A DNA stretch of 64,000 nt from Flavobacteriales bacterium (GTDB lineage Bacteria > Bacteroidota > Bacteroidia > Flavobacteriales_G > Salibacteraceae). The position numbers and the translations under genes are program-made. The notes beneath the pieces are model-generated. The model had not been told where the DNA came from, did not search any database, and saw only the letters and a list, made by a program, of their open reading frames with translations. Where the stretch lies: positions 97,990-161,989 of the forward strand of contig JABJJW010000010.1 in assembly GCA_018660685.1 (NCBI GenBank). Reading direction: 5' to 3'. Below, piece after piece: positions 8,511 to 17,678 of the stretch (position 1 is the first letter of the stretch; every line of letters starts with the position of its first letter).

Positions 8511-10322
8511 ATGAATCGCGATAAACCCAAGACCAACCCAATAATTAACAGATCTAAATCTTCATTCTCGATACGCAGATCATTGGTCATGGTGATTTTA
8601 TTTACTACCGCTCTGTGGTCATGCGAAAACGTGAGAATGCAGAAGGACTTAACCACAGTTTTTGAAGCTTCTGATTCCTTAGAGACAGCGACATACGATC
8701 AAGGAATAGCATGGTGGAAAGACCTAGAAACCTCTTCTCCCTACGTTTCTTTGCAAAGCTTTGGGGAAACAGACATTGGCAAGCCCCTCCATCTCGTTGT
8801 CATTAATGCAGAACGGAATTTTAGTGCGGAGAAATTGCGGGACTCCAGTAAAACGGTCATTCTGATCAACAACGGAATTCACCCAGGCGAACCGGACGGA
8901 ATCGACGCCTCCATGTTATTTGCGCGTGAATTGGTCATGGATGATGAATTTGAGGAGCGTTATCCCGATGTGATCATTGCCATCATTCCCTTCTATAATG
9001 TGGGTGGCGCCTTGAATAGAAACTGCTGCAGCCGAGCAAATCAAAATGGGCCAATGAGTTACGGCTTTAGGGGGAACGCAAAGAACCTTGACCTCAACCG
9101 CGACTTCATTAAATGTGATAGTAAGAACGCGAGAAGTTTTGTCAAGCTATTCAACGATTTGGACCCAGATGTTTATTTAGAAACGCATGTCAGCAATGGA
9201 GCCGACTATCCATATACGATGACATATTTGATGTCTCAGCCAGACAAACTTTCCGAGCCTCAATCCGATGTTATGACTGGAGTATTTGAGAGTGGGCTTC
9301 TAGCGAAGATGAAAGCAGAAAATGACGACATGACTCCATATGTCAATCTTTTTGGAACTTCACCTGATTCAGGCTTCGCAACGTTTTATGATTCCCCAAG
9401 GTATTCTACCGGGTTTACAGCTTTACATAATTCGTTTGGACTTTTGACAGAAACTCACATGCTAAAGGAATTTAGCCAACGAGTGATGTCCACCCTGCGA
9501 TTCATGAATTCCCTTGTAGAAATAGTACAGAAACATTCAAAGCCGATTCGTGATGCGCGAGATGCTGCCTTCACCAACCTCAAGGCTCAGAACACCTTTC
9601 CTCTTGATTGGGAAGTTGATTATGAGAGTCACAAGGATCTTACATTCCTAGGATACGCTGCGTACTATGACACAAGTGATGCAACTGGTCAACTCCAGCT
9701 TTATTACGACCAAGACTCGACTTGGGAAAGCATCATTCCTTACTACAATCGTCTCAAGCCCACTAATTCAATTCGATGTCCAGAATACTACCTGGTTCCC
9801 AAGTCGTGGAATGATGTGATTGTGCGACTAGAGCTGAATGGCGTAGCCATGTCCTTGATGGAATCTGATACCGCCGTCGACTGTTCGGTTTATAGAATCA
9901 ATGAGTTTGAAACCTCGAAACAACCATACGAGGGCCATTATTATCATTCAAAAACGAGTACCGAAAGCCATGAATCGACCGTAGTAATGCGAGGAGGTGA
10001 ATACTACTTGGTCAGCACTAATCAGAAATCTAAACGATTTATGATTGAGGTCTTGGAGCCCGCCGGTCCAGATTCCTATTTCAATTGGAATTTCTTTGAT
10101 GAAATTCTCCAACAAAAAGAATGGTTCAGTGCTTACGTTTTTGATAAGGAGGCAGCTCAGATGCTTGAGAAACGAGAGGTCAAGGAAAATCTTAAGAAGT
10201 TCATTTCTCAGAACCCTGCTCTGCGCGATAATGGATTTGCTCAACTTTATCATCTCTACAAGGAGAGCGACCACTATGAGCGTGATAGACATATGATCTA
10301 CCCTGTGTTTAGAATTGAGTGA
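8511..10322 (+). CDS. M14-family zinc carboxypeptidase-like lipoprotein
   Basis: Predicted surface or periplasmic lipoprotein peptidase. The N-terminus has a charged region with RR followed by 'SLVMVILFTTALWSC', where the Cys (about residue 38) would be lipidated. The M14 fold is indicated by the zinc motif HPGE (His124, Glu127), the substrate-binding 'LDLNRDF', the third zinc ligand in 'ETHVSNGADY', and a late 'TETHMLKEF' with the likely catalytic Glu. An additional C-terminal region of about 230 residues follows. A TTG at 8478 is in frame, but the ATG at 8511 is preferred because it avoids crowding the divergent neighbour. Its stop overlaps the recQ start by 8 nt, implying coupling. Confidence 0.87.
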   Translation: MNRDKPKTNPIINRSKSSFSIRRSLVMVILFTTALWSCENVRMQKDLTTVFEASDSLETATYDQGIAWWKDLETSSPYVSLQSFGETDIGKPLHLVVINAERNFSAEKLRDSSKTVILINNGIHPGEPDGIDASMLFARELVMDDEFEERYPDVIIAIIPFYNVGGALNRNCCSRANQNGPMSYGFRGNAKNLDLNRDFIKCDSKNARSFVKLFNDLDPDVYLETHVSNGADYPYTMTYLMSQPDKLSEPQSDVMTGVFESGLLAKMKAENDDMTPYVNLFGTSPDSGFATFYDSPRYSTGFTALHNSFGLLTETHMLKEFSQRVMSTLRFMNSLVEIVQKHSKPIRDARDAAFTNLKAQNTFPLDWEVDYESHKDLTFLGYAAYYDTSDATGQLQLYYDQDSTWESIIPYYNRLKPTNSIRCPEYYLVPKSWNDVIVRLELNGVAMSLMESDTAVDCSVYRINEFETSKQPYEGHYYHSKTSTESHESTVVMRGGEYYLVSTNQKSKRFMIEVLEPAGPDSYFNWNFFDEILQQKEWFSAYVFDKEAAQMLEKREVKENLKKFISQNPALRDNGFAQLYHLYKESDHYERDRHMIYPVFRIE

Positions 10323-12021
10323 ACCTGTTGATATACTCCGTTCGTATTGGGGTCATGATGGTTTCAGGCCTCTCCAATCTGATATTATTGATTCAGTCAT
10401 AGATGGAAATGACACGCTCGCTCTACTACCCACTGGTGGTGGGAAGTCAATTTGTTTTCAGGTACCAGCACTAGCACTTGAGGGAATCTGCATCGTTGTT
10501 TCTCCGCTAATAGCGTTGATGAAGGATCAAGTCCAAAATCTCAAAGATCGAAACATAAAAGCCGTTTCAGTTACCTCCGAACTCGATCACAAACAGATTG
10601 ATGCTCTTTTCGATCGTTGCATATATGAAGACATCAAATTCTTGTACTTATCGCCAGAAAGATTGAACACAGAACTTGCGAAGGTCCGGATAGCTCAAAT
10701 GAACGTCGCCATGATCGCGGTTGATGAAGCCCACTGCATTAGCGAATGGGGTTATGACTTCAGGCCTTCATATTTGAACATTGCGGCAATTCGCGAGATC
10801 ATCCCCAATGCTCCGCTTATTGCGCTCACAGCAAGCGCTACCAATCCTGTGGTCAAGGATATTGCAGATAAGCTGCTTTTCAAACCGGGACATCGTGTAT
10901 TTAGGAAGAGTTTTGCACGATCTAATCTAAGCTACCAAGTAAACTGGACGGAGAATAAGTTCAACAGAATTATCGAACTCGTCAGCAACCTTGAAGGAAG
11001 CGGAATAATCTATATGCGTAATCGAAAAGGAACCCAACGAGTGAGTCAGGAGCTTCAAGAACGAGGTATCAGTATTGACTTCTACCATGCTGGATTAAGC
11101 ACAGAAGAACGTTCTAAAAGACAGAGCGACTGGATGATGGGAAAACTTAAAATCATTGTCGCAACCAATGCTTTTGGAATGGGAATAGACAAGTCTGATG
11201 TACGGGTGGTCGTGCATCTGGATATTCCAGACACATTAGAAAACTATTATCAAGAATGCGGTCGCGCAGGCCGAGATGAACAAGATGCGCTTGCTATTTC
11301 CTTGCTCACCGAAAGAGACGTAGAATTCTACAAAAGCAGAATACTCGACTCTTTTCCTGAGATGAGCGTAATTAAAGATGTATACCAATCTCTAGGGAGT
11401 TTTTTTCAATTAGCTGTTGGAAGTGGTGAAGGAGAATCCTTCGTTTTTGACATTTCACAGTTCTCGGATCAATTCAGCTACAAGCCCAAGCTTGTGAGGA
11501 ACTCCCTAAAGTTCTTAGAGCTCGACTCATTCATTCAAATAATTGAACATGCGAACCATCACTCAAGTGTGCAAATACTCAGTTCGCATGAACGTATTCG
11601 TAATCTGAAAGAAGGGAACGAAAAAGTCAGGCCACTACTTGAAGTGCTCTTACGCTCGTATGGAAGCCTTTTCGATGAGCCAACGAATATTTCTGAATGG
11701 CTGCTTGCAAAACGATCTAGATGGCCCTTGGAGAAAGTTGAGAAGGTTTTAGAGTGGTTGTCAGCTTCAGGATACATCGATTACCAAGGAGCATCTTCGT
11801 TGCCGTTGATTAGATTCTTGACTGAACGCTTGTCAAAAGACAACATCAGCATCTCAGACAAACACTATAAGCTGAGAAAAAAGGTAATTGAAGAAAAAAG
11901 TAGGTCCGTTATCCAATATTTAAGATCGGGCGATGAGTGCAGAAGTCAAATGATTCTGAAATACTTCGGAGAAACCAAACCCGTTAAATGTGGGAAATGC
12001 GATATCTGCCTGAATATATAG
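10315..12021 (+). CDS. recQ: ATP-dependent DNA helicase RecQ (short form)
   Basis: 3'-5' superfamily 2 helicase acting in recombination and repair. Seen are the FRPLQ motif 0 (17-21), Walker A TGGGKS (40-45), DEAH (137-140) followed by the RecQ aromatic loop 'CISEWGYDFRP', 'TASATNP', and 'ATNAFGMGIDKSDVR...GRAGRDEQ' in the second RecA domain. The end has a cysteine cluster ('KCGKCDIC'), consistent with the zinc-binding subdomain. There is no HRDC domain after it, so this is a short RecQ (568 residues) as often seen in Bacteroidota. The start is a TTG overlapping the upstream stop by 8 nt; helicase homology begins right there, so TTG is well supported. Confidence 0.94.
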   Translation: MSEPVDILRSYWGHDGFRPLQSDIIDSVIDGNDTLALLPTGGGKSICFQVPALALEGICIVVSPLIALMKDQVQNLKDRNIKAVSVTSELDHKQIDALFDRCIYEDIKFLYLSPERLNTELAKVRIAQMNVAMIAVDEAHCISEWGYDFRPSYLNIAAIREIIPNAPLIALTASATNPVVKDIADKLLFKPGHRVFRKSFARSNLSYQVNWTENKFNRIIELVSNLEGSGIIYMRNRKGTQRVSQELQERGISIDFYHAGLSTEERSKRQSDWMMGKLKIIVATNAFGMGIDKSDVRVVVHLDIPDTLENYYQECGRAGRDEQDALAISLLTERDVEFYKSRILDSFPEMSVIKDVYQSLGSFFQLAVGSGEGESFVFDISQFSDQFSYKPKLVRNSLKFLELDSFIQIIEHANHHSSVQILSSHERIRNLKEGNEKVRPLLEVLLRSYGSLFDEPTNISEWLLAKRSRWPLEKVEKVLEWLSASGYIDYQGASSLPLIRFLTERLSKDNISISDKHYKLRKKVIEEKSRSVIQYLRSGDECRSQMILKYFGETKPVKCGKCDICLNI

Positions 12022-13310
12022 CGGAGATAATCATCGCTGTGGTCATCGCGGCTGTTGCGATGCCTGGCTCAGCTCAAGTGCACCTTGATCATGTGGTCAT
12101 TGCGGATAAATCAACAGGTGAGCCTATTCCTTACGCCACATTAGTTTCACTATCAAGTTCTATAGGTTTTGTGAGTGATGAACTTGGCAAGATTGACTCC
12201 ATACACTTTGAAGAAGCTGACTCGCTAGAAGCGCGCTCAATTGGTTACGAGAGCATTCGTTTTCCAGCAACGAGCATGAACTCTTTAGACATTGACCTCA
12301 AGCCTAAAATTCTGGAGCTTAATGAAGTGGTGATTCGACCCATTAACGCTTCTAGATATGTGCTTCAGGCTCTGGCAGAAGTCGCCACCAACTACTATGA
12401 AGATTCGTTTGCGACCACAAATTACTTTCTAGAAAGACTGACGGAAAATAGAAAGCTTTTGCTGAATACAGAGGCTTTCCTCGAAACAGTCCACCCTGAT
12501 TATCAAGCAACCAAGGATTCGTTCGAAATTCACATGATAGCTTCGAGGTCCGCTTCAAAGGACAAGCTCGAATTCATGCAAAAGGAACGGGACAAAGACG
12601 CGAGAAAGGAAATTAAAGCAGCAGCTAAGGACGGTGAGGTATTGACCGCAGAGGAGCTCGAATTCGCATTCGAGCTAGGCCACCCTGCATACATTCTATA
12701 CCTAGACCCACTCCGGCATCCCAAAAGATCCATTCAAGTTAATGAAGACAACATCGATTTCTTGGACAGCTTAAATCATGAAGACTATGAGTTTTGGCAT
12801 GGAAAACCGGTTGCTTTTGGCTCCCAAAGTCTAGTTGTCATTCACTTTGACCAAAGAGAGAAAGTGAAGAGATTAATGTTGACCGGCACCCTTTGGATAG
12901 ATCAAGACACGAAGGCCTTTGTCAAAATTGCGTTTGGCTTGAGCAAAAAAGGAGAAAAGCATCTGATTCCAACCTATGCGAAAGCCGCACTCTGGGTTTA
13001 TGGACTTTCTTATGAGCTTTACGATGCTTGGGTTGAGTTCGATTATCGAACACTAAATGATCGGTGGTTACTATCGTCCGTTCGATTGAAAGCCGATCTC
13101 TTTTTAGAAAAGAGGCGTCTATTCTCTGAAAATGAAAAGGGTCGGTTCAAGTATGCTTGTGAAATGATAACGTCTCAGCATTTTGCCTTGCCTTATACTT
13201 TCAAGTCGCCCACGCATTTCAAACCTGAAGAACGCCTTTCCGAACAATTGCTTGATGTGTCCGACAGTAAATGGAAGGAGCTTCAGCAGAATCGCAGAAG
13301 CTATCGTTGA
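11988..13310 (+). CDS. Secreted protein with N-terminal carboxypeptidase-regulatory-like domain
   Basis: Exported protein of unknown role. A signal peptide is visible ('IIIAVVIAAVAMPGSAQ', cleavage likely after the Ala-Gln region near residue 30). It is followed by a carboxypeptidase D regulatory-like beta-sandwich ('VVIADKSTGEPIPYATLVSL...FVSDELGKI...LELNEVVI'). That domain normally precedes TonB-dependent barrels in Bacteroidota. Here it is followed by about 320 residues without barrel or plug motifs, with 'LWIDQDTKAFVKIAFGLSKKG' suggesting further beta structure. The start overlaps the end of recQ by 34 nt (ATG 11988) or 25 nt (ATG 11997). The 3' end overlaps the convergent acuI-like gene by 10 nt. 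Confidence 0.75.
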   Translation: MWEMRYLPEYIAEIIIAVVIAAVAMPGSAQVHLDHVVIADKSTGEPIPYATLVSLSSSIGFVSDELGKIDSIHFEEADSLEARSIGYESIRFPATSMNSLDIDLKPKILELNEVVIRPINASRYVLQALAEVATNYYEDSFATTNYFLERLTENRKLLLNTEAFLETVHPDYQATKDSFEIHMIASRSASKDKLEFMQKERDKDARKEIKAAAKDGEVLTAEELEFAFELGHPAYILYLDPLRHPKRSIQVNEDNIDFLDSLNHEDYEFWHGKPVAFGSQSLVVIHFDQREKVKRLMLTGTLWIDQDTKAFVKIAFGLSKKGEKHLIPTYAKAALWVYGLSYELYDAWVEFDYRTLNDRWLLSSVRLKADLFLEKRRLFSENEKGRFKYACEMITSQHFALPYTFKSPTHFKPEERLSEQLLDVSDSKWKELQQNRRSYR

Positions 13311-14302
13311 CTAAAGTCTACGACTACCCTTCCGGTTGTTTCTCCTTGAAGAATTAGATCCATCTGCTCTATAATTCCTTCTACCGGAATGAACGTTCCA
13401 TAATCCTCAAGTCCATCGATCTTCCAATCTCCAGCCAACTTGGTCCATAATTCCTCCCGGAGAGCCATATCTGTCTCTGCAGAATCCACGCCCAGAATGT
13501 TGATTCCATTTAACAAAAACGGATACACGGTCATATTCAAGTCGTGGTTACCCACTAATCCACAAGCAGCCACGCTGCCCTTTCTACCACACGCTTTGAC
13601 GCAGGTCGCGAGCGTGTTCCCACCAACGGTGTCAATAGCACCAGCCCATTTACTGCGCAACAACGGCCTGTTTGAGTCATCATTAGCATAAGACCGATCT
13701 TCAATTCGTTTTGCTCCTAAACTTCTGAGATGGTCGTGGGCGTTTGATTTACCTGTCGTTGCAATGACATCGTAACCTGCCTTCGCAAGAATTCCAACAG
13801 CCATGCTTCCGACACCGCCAGTAGAACCAGTCACTAAAATTTCTCCCATTTCGGGGCTTTGACCAATCTTCTCCATCTTATACAAGCTCAGTGCTGCCGT
13901 GAATCCGGCGGTGCCATTGACCATCGCTTCCTTCAGTGACAACCCAGCTGGTTTAGGGACAACCCAATTTACAGGCACTCGAACATACTCTTGAAATCCA
14001 CCAGAGGTATTCATGCCAAAATCATAACCAGTTACAATCACCTTGTCCCCGGGCTTGAATTTATCGGAGTTGCATTCTTCGACTATTCCACAAGCATCCA
14101 CTCCAGGGGTATGAGGGAATTCTCTGGTTATTCCTTTGTGACCAGATGCAGAAAGTGCATCCTTATAGTTCAGTGCAGCGAACGAAGTGCGAATCAACAC
14201 TTCCCCTTCAGGTAGATCCGAGACGGCCTTCTTTTCGACGGCTCGTTGAAAGCTTCCATCTTCCTGCTCTCGGACCACTAATGATCTAAACTTCTTTTCC
14301 AT
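13301..14302 (-). CDS. acuI: YhdH/AcuI-family NADPH-dependent acryloyl-CoA reductase-like oxidoreductase
   Basis: Zinc-independent medium-chain dehydrogenase/reductase of the YhdH/YhfP group, whose characterised members reduce acryloyl-CoA to propionyl-CoA. Seen: 'LNYKDALSASGHKGI' and 'PHTPGVDACGIVEE' in the GroES-like domain, 'NGTAGFTAALSLYKME', the nucleotide-binding 'VTGSTGGVGSMAVGILAKAGYDV', and 'WAGAIDTVGG'. Length 333 is typical. It starts 9 bp downstream of acs on the same strand and is probably the last gene of that operon. This context supports a role in short-chain acyl-CoA metabolism. The symbol reflects the family; the true substrate is not proven. Confidence 0.85.
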   Translation of the reverse strand: MEKKFRSLVVREQEDGSFQRAVEKKAVSDLPEGEVLIRTSFAALNYKDALSASGHKGITREFPHTPGVDACGIVEECNSDKFKPGDKVIVTGYDFGMNTSGGFQEYVRVPVNWVVPKPAGLSLKEAMVNGTAGFTAALSLYKMEKIGQSPEMGEILVTGSTGGVGSMAVGILAKAGYDVIATTGKSNAHDHLRSLGAKRIEDRSYANDDSNRPLLRSKWAGAIDTVGGNTLATCVKACGRKGSVAACGLVGNHDLNMTVYPFLLNGINILGVDSAETDMALREELWTKLAGDWKIDGLEDYGTFIPVEGIIEQMDLILQGETTGRVVVDFSQR

Positions 14303-14311
14303 TTTGATTAA

Positions 14312-16207
14312 TTAAACAGCCCCAGATACAATGGATTCAACAACGGCCGGATCGAGCAATGTTGAGGTATCACCAAGGTTTGACGGATCACCTTCAGCAA
14401 CTTTTCGCAAGATCCTTCGCATAATTTTCCCTGACCTCGTCTTTGGAAGTCCAGCCACAAATTGAATTTTATCCGGTTTGGAAATGGGCCCAATCTCCTT
14501 AACGACCGTTGAAGTAATGGAAGCTCGTGCAGTGTCTTCATCCGCTGGCATGGACTCGCAAATGACATATGCGTAGATGCCTTGCCCTTTTATCTCATGT
14601 GGATAGCCGACGACGGCTGACTCAATTACCGCAGGATCTTCGTTGATTGCGTTTTCGATTTCAGCAGTGCCAAACCGATGTCCAGAGACATTTATCACAT
14701 CATCGACACGTCCGATGATTCTATACATCCCATTTCCATCTCTTCTCGCACCATCTCCAGTGAAGTACATGTCTGGATATGCTGCAAAGTAGGTCGTTCT
14801 ACACCGTTCATGATCGCCATAGGTGCTTCTTAGAATTCCTGGCCAGGGAAACTTCATGCATAGAAGTCCCTCTACTCCATTATCTTCAATTTCTTTCCCA
14901 TCAGCGTCGAGCAAACATGGCTGAATGCCAGGAAGTGGATATCCAGCGAATGTTGATTGTTGAGGAGAGTGCCCACCTAATCCTGAAATCATGATTCCCC
15001 CGGTTTCCGTTTGCCACCATGTATCAACAATTGGCACAGAGCCCTTTCCGATCATTCGTTTATACCATTCCCAAGCTTCATGATTGATCGGTTCACCGAC
15101 AGTACCAAGCACTTTCAATGAGCTCAAATCTGCCTGATTTACAACACCTTCACCACACATCATTAAAGCTCTAATTGCGGTGGGTGCGGTATAAAATTGG
15201 TTGACTTTAAGTTTATCAACTACTTGCCAAAACCTACCTCCATCTGGCCACGTTGGAACGCCTTCAAACATCACCGTTGTTGCCGCATTTAGTAATGGTC
15301 CATAAACGATGTACGTGTGACCAGTAATCCATCCTATGTCAGCGGTACACCAATAAACATCATCCTGTTGGTATTGAAATACGTTCGCAAAGCTGTAACC
15401 CGCATAAACCATGTAACCTCCACACGTATGAAGAACCCCTTTTGGCTTCCCTGTGCTTCCACTGGTATAAAGAATGAACAGGGGATCTTCGCTATCCATG
15501 CTTTCTGCCTCACAGCGATCGCTTTGGGATGGAATTAAATCATCCCACCAGACATCTCTGGAATCATTCCAATTCACTGATTCATCGGTACACTTCTTCA
15601 CCAAGACATTTTCAACACATTCACATTGCTCGAGTGCTGTATCTACAATTGACTTTATAGGAACTTGCTTAGCTCCTCTATACAAGCCGTCTGAGGTGAT
15701 GACGAGGCTGCATGTGGCATCATTGATTCTGTCTGCTAATGCTTGCGCAGAAAAACCTGCAAAGACTACAGAGTGGATCGCGCCAATCCTTGCACATGCA
15801 AGTACAGAAATCGCCAACTCTGGAATCATTGGCATGTAGAGACAAATTCTATCTCCCTTCTTGGCCCCCAACTCTTTCAATGCATTGGCGGCTTTGCACA
15901 CATCGGCATGCAGCTCACTATAGCTTAAGCGGACATTTTCTCTATCTGGAAAATTTGATTCCCAGATTATGGCTGTTTTATCCCCATTTGATTTGAGGTG
16001 TCGGTCTAAACAGTTCTCGGTAATGTTGAGTTTCCCATTTAGGTACCACTTGACATCCGGATCACGGAAATTCCATTCAAGGGTTCTATCCCATTTTTGC
16101 TGCCAACTGTAGTGACCGGCAACCTCTGCCCAAAATCCTTCTGGATCTTCGACAGATCGGCTGTACACCTCTTTGTATTCTTCGAATGATTTTATCTGAA
16201 AATCCAT
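14312..16207 (-). CDS. acs: Acetyl-CoA synthetase (AMP-forming)
   Basis: Converts acetate, ATP and CoA to acetyl-CoA through an acetyl-adenylate. The ANL-superfamily P-loop 'YTSGSTGKPKG' lies at 247-257. Acs-type motifs 'WCTADIGWITGHTYIVYGPL', 'DTWWQTETGG' and 'YFTGDGARRD' follow. The C-terminal 'RTRSGKIMRR'-type motif appears as 'KTRSGKIMRR' with the catalytic, acetylation-controlled Lys594. Length 631 is close to the usual 650. The gap to the upstream TfoX-like gene is 5 bp and to the downstream acuI-like gene 9 bp, so it is embedded in an operon. A closely related acyl-CoA synthetase such as propionyl-CoA synthetase is less likely given the overall acs match. Confidence 0.95.
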   Translation of the reverse strand: MDFQIKSFEEYKEVYSRSVEDPEGFWAEVAGHYSWQQKWDRTLEWNFRDPDVKWYLNGKLNITENCLDRHLKSNGDKTAIIWESNFPDRENVRLSYSELHADVCKAANALKELGAKKGDRICLYMPMIPELAISVLACARIGAIHSVVFAGFSAQALADRINDATCSLVITSDGLYRGAKQVPIKSIVDTALEQCECVENVLVKKCTDESVNWNDSRDVWWDDLIPSQSDRCEAESMDSEDPLFILYTSGSTGKPKGVLHTCGGYMVYAGYSFANVFQYQQDDVYWCTADIGWITGHTYIVYGPLLNAATTVMFEGVPTWPDGGRFWQVVDKLKVNQFYTAPTAIRALMMCGEGVVNQADLSSLKVLGTVGEPINHEAWEWYKRMIGKGSVPIVDTWWQTETGGIMISGLGGHSPQQSTFAGYPLPGIQPCLLDADGKEIEDNGVEGLLCMKFPWPGILRSTYGDHERCRTTYFAAYPDMYFTGDGARRDGNGMYRIIGRVDDVINVSGHRFGTAEIENAINEDPAVIESAVVGYPHEIKGQGIYAYVICESMPADEDTARASITSTVVKEIGPISKPDKIQFVAGLPKTRSGKIMRRILRKVAEGDPSNLGDTSTLLDPAVVESIVSGAV

Positions 16208-16212
16208 GGTTA

Positions 16213-16536
16213 TTACTTGGATATTTTGATTGCGTGTTCAGCTCTCTCTAGAATAACGTCATGATTTTGCAGTACGGAATCAACAATGGAGAAATATGGC
16301 ATGCGGCTTTGCTGCACGGCTCCTTCAGCCTCATACTTACTGCGCGTGTCATCATCAATTTTAAAATAGATCTGGCCCTTAGTGTCCACGATGCCGAACA
16401 TTTTACCATCGTGAAAGACCCCATATCCTCCGAACATCTTTTTCGTGGAGATGCCTTCTATTCCTGCTAGTTTTTCGGTTAGCAATTGCTCACTTAACCC
16501 GGTGTCCCGACTGTGCTTACTGCCTTTCTCTCCCAT
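16213..16536 (-). CDS. TfoX/Sxy N-terminal domain protein
   Basis: Small protein (107 residues) consisting of the TfoX N-terminal domain alone, recognised by 'TKKMFGGYGVFHDGKMFGIV' and the later 'YFKIDDDTR...MPYFSIVDSVL'. In gammaproteobacteria the full-length TfoX/Sxy controls competence. Stand-alone N-domain proteins are widespread and their role is unknown, so no competence function is claimed here. It sits between the DUF1801 gene (19 bp upstream) and acs (5 bp downstream) on the same strand. Confidence 0.85.
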   Translation of the reverse strand: MGEKGSKHSRDTGLSEQLLTEKLAGIEGISTKKMFGGYGVFHDGKMFGIVDTKGQIYFKIDDDTRSKYEAEGAVQQSRMPYFSIVDSVLQNHDVILERAEHAIKISK

Positions 16537-16555
16537 TGGTTGAATTTCTCCAAAT

Positions 16556-16855
16556 CTAATAATGAGTGATCATCTCATTCAGAATGCTGTCGATTAATTC
16601 AATTTTTAAGTCTTCCGCAGGGTCAAACAGTAATATTTTGATTCGTTTTCGCCCATCATCGATCAACGCTGGATGATCGAGCATTCGCCCTTCCATCAGG
16701 CCGATGTAAGGCAGTCCTGAAGTCTTGTCTTTCCAGAAATAGCAGAAGTTCTTCCCTTTTAATACAAAGAATGGATTGCTGTATTTCCAGGCATCCTTCA
16801 TTTCAGGATGCAGACTAAGAATATGCTTTCGAAGGTAGATGAGAGCACTTGCCAA
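16556..16855 (-). CDS. DUF1801 (YdhG-like) small protein
   Basis: About 100 residues with the YdhG/DUF1801 pattern: 'LHPEMKDAWKYSNPFFVLKGKNFCYFW', then 'PYIGLMEGRML' and 'RKRIKILLFDPAEDL'. Function of the family is unknown. There is no ATG in frame before the first conserved segment. The only candidate is the TTG at 16855; upstream the frame continues without ATG or GTG to a TAG at 16892-16894. The reading frame is well supported, the exact start is not. It is placed in the acs operon between the TrmH-type methyltransferase and TfoX-like genes. Confidence 0.75.
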   Translation of the reverse strand: MASALIYLRKHILSLHPEMKDAWKYSNPFFVLKGKNFCYFWKDKTSGLPYIGLMEGRMLDHPALIDDGRKRIKILLFDPAEDLKIELIDSILNEMITHY

Positions 16856-16898
16856 TGGCTCCGATTGCTTGTCATAAAACGATCTAGATCGCTAAGAT

Positions 16899-17678
16899 TT
16901 AGCTCCATGACTTTAGATAAAGTACGATGCCAACGGCTACAGATAGATTTAAGCTATCAACAATCCCTTCCATTGGCAGCATAAATGCCTGGTCAGAATT
17001 CTCAATCCAGAAATCAGTCAATCCCTTTGATTCCGCACCAAAAACGAATGCAATTTTACGCGCTGTCTCGAGCTTAGAAAATTCAACAGAATTATTACCA
17101 ATGGCAGCGGCATATGTACTATGGTTGTTGTTTTGCAACCAAGCGAATGCCTCTTCATTCGAAGTAAAAACACATTTAATACCGAAGGTTGCGCCCCGAC
17201 TATTCCGCAGAACATTTGGATTGAATAAGTCGATCTCTGAATCGCAAACCATGATTTGATCGAAACCAGCAGCATCACAGGTTCTTAGAATTGCGCCTAG
17301 GTTGCCCGGCTTCTCTAATCCTTCCAGTACGACTACATTTTTGTTTGGATCCAAGTCGGTCAGCTTGTGAGACCAATCTTTTAAAACGAGGATGAAATTG
17401 TCTGGAACACATTGATAGGCCAAATCATCAAACAGCGCTTTGTCCAGTTTAATTAGGTTGACATCCCCTACCAATTCTTGGACGTTGGCTTCGGAAATGT
17501 AACTCTCACAAAAAGCCGCAAGCTCGATTTGAGTACCGGAACTTATGGCGTGGTCCAATTCCGGTCGGCCTTCCATTAAAAAGAGATTCTCCTTTTTACG
17601 ATTCTTGGATTTAGCCAGTGATTTTAGCCACTTGAACTTCGGATTTGAAAAACTACTTATTTGGAGGGTTTGACTCAC
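16899..17678 (-). CDS. TrmH/SpoU-family RNA 2'-O-methyltransferase
   Basis: SPOUT-class methyltransferase predicted to methylate a ribose 2'-OH in rRNA or tRNA with SAM. The N-terminal substrate-binding domain resembles L30e ('SNPKFKWLKSLAKSKNRKKENLFLMEG'). The C-terminal knot shows motif 1 'KPGNLGAILRTCDAAGFDQI', motif 2 'FVFGAESKGL' and motif 3 'DSLNLSVAVGIVLY'. The frame is open to 17702. I choose the GTG at 17678 because it overlaps the stop of the upstream M48 gene in a GTGA quartet and sits just before the conserved 'ISSFSNPKF' start. The RNA target is not predictable. Confidence 0.88.
   Translation of the reverse strand: MSQTLQISSFSNPKFKWLKSLAKSKNRKKENLFLMEGRPELDHAISSGTQIELAAFCESYISEANVQELVGDVNLIKLDKALFDDLAYQCVPDNFILVLKDWSHKLTDLDPNKNVVVLEGLEKPGNLGAILRTCDAAGFDQIMVCDSEIDLFNPNVLRNSRGATFGIKCVFTSNEEAFAWLQNNNHSTYAAAIGNNSVEFSKLETARKIAFVFGAESKGLTDFWIENSDQAFMLPMEGIVDSLNLSVAVGIVLYLKSWS

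Noticed and set aside
16213..16536. Competence regulator role for the TfoX-like gene
   Set aside because: Only the N-terminal domain is present and no competence genes are adjacent; such stand-alone domains are common and uncharacterised.
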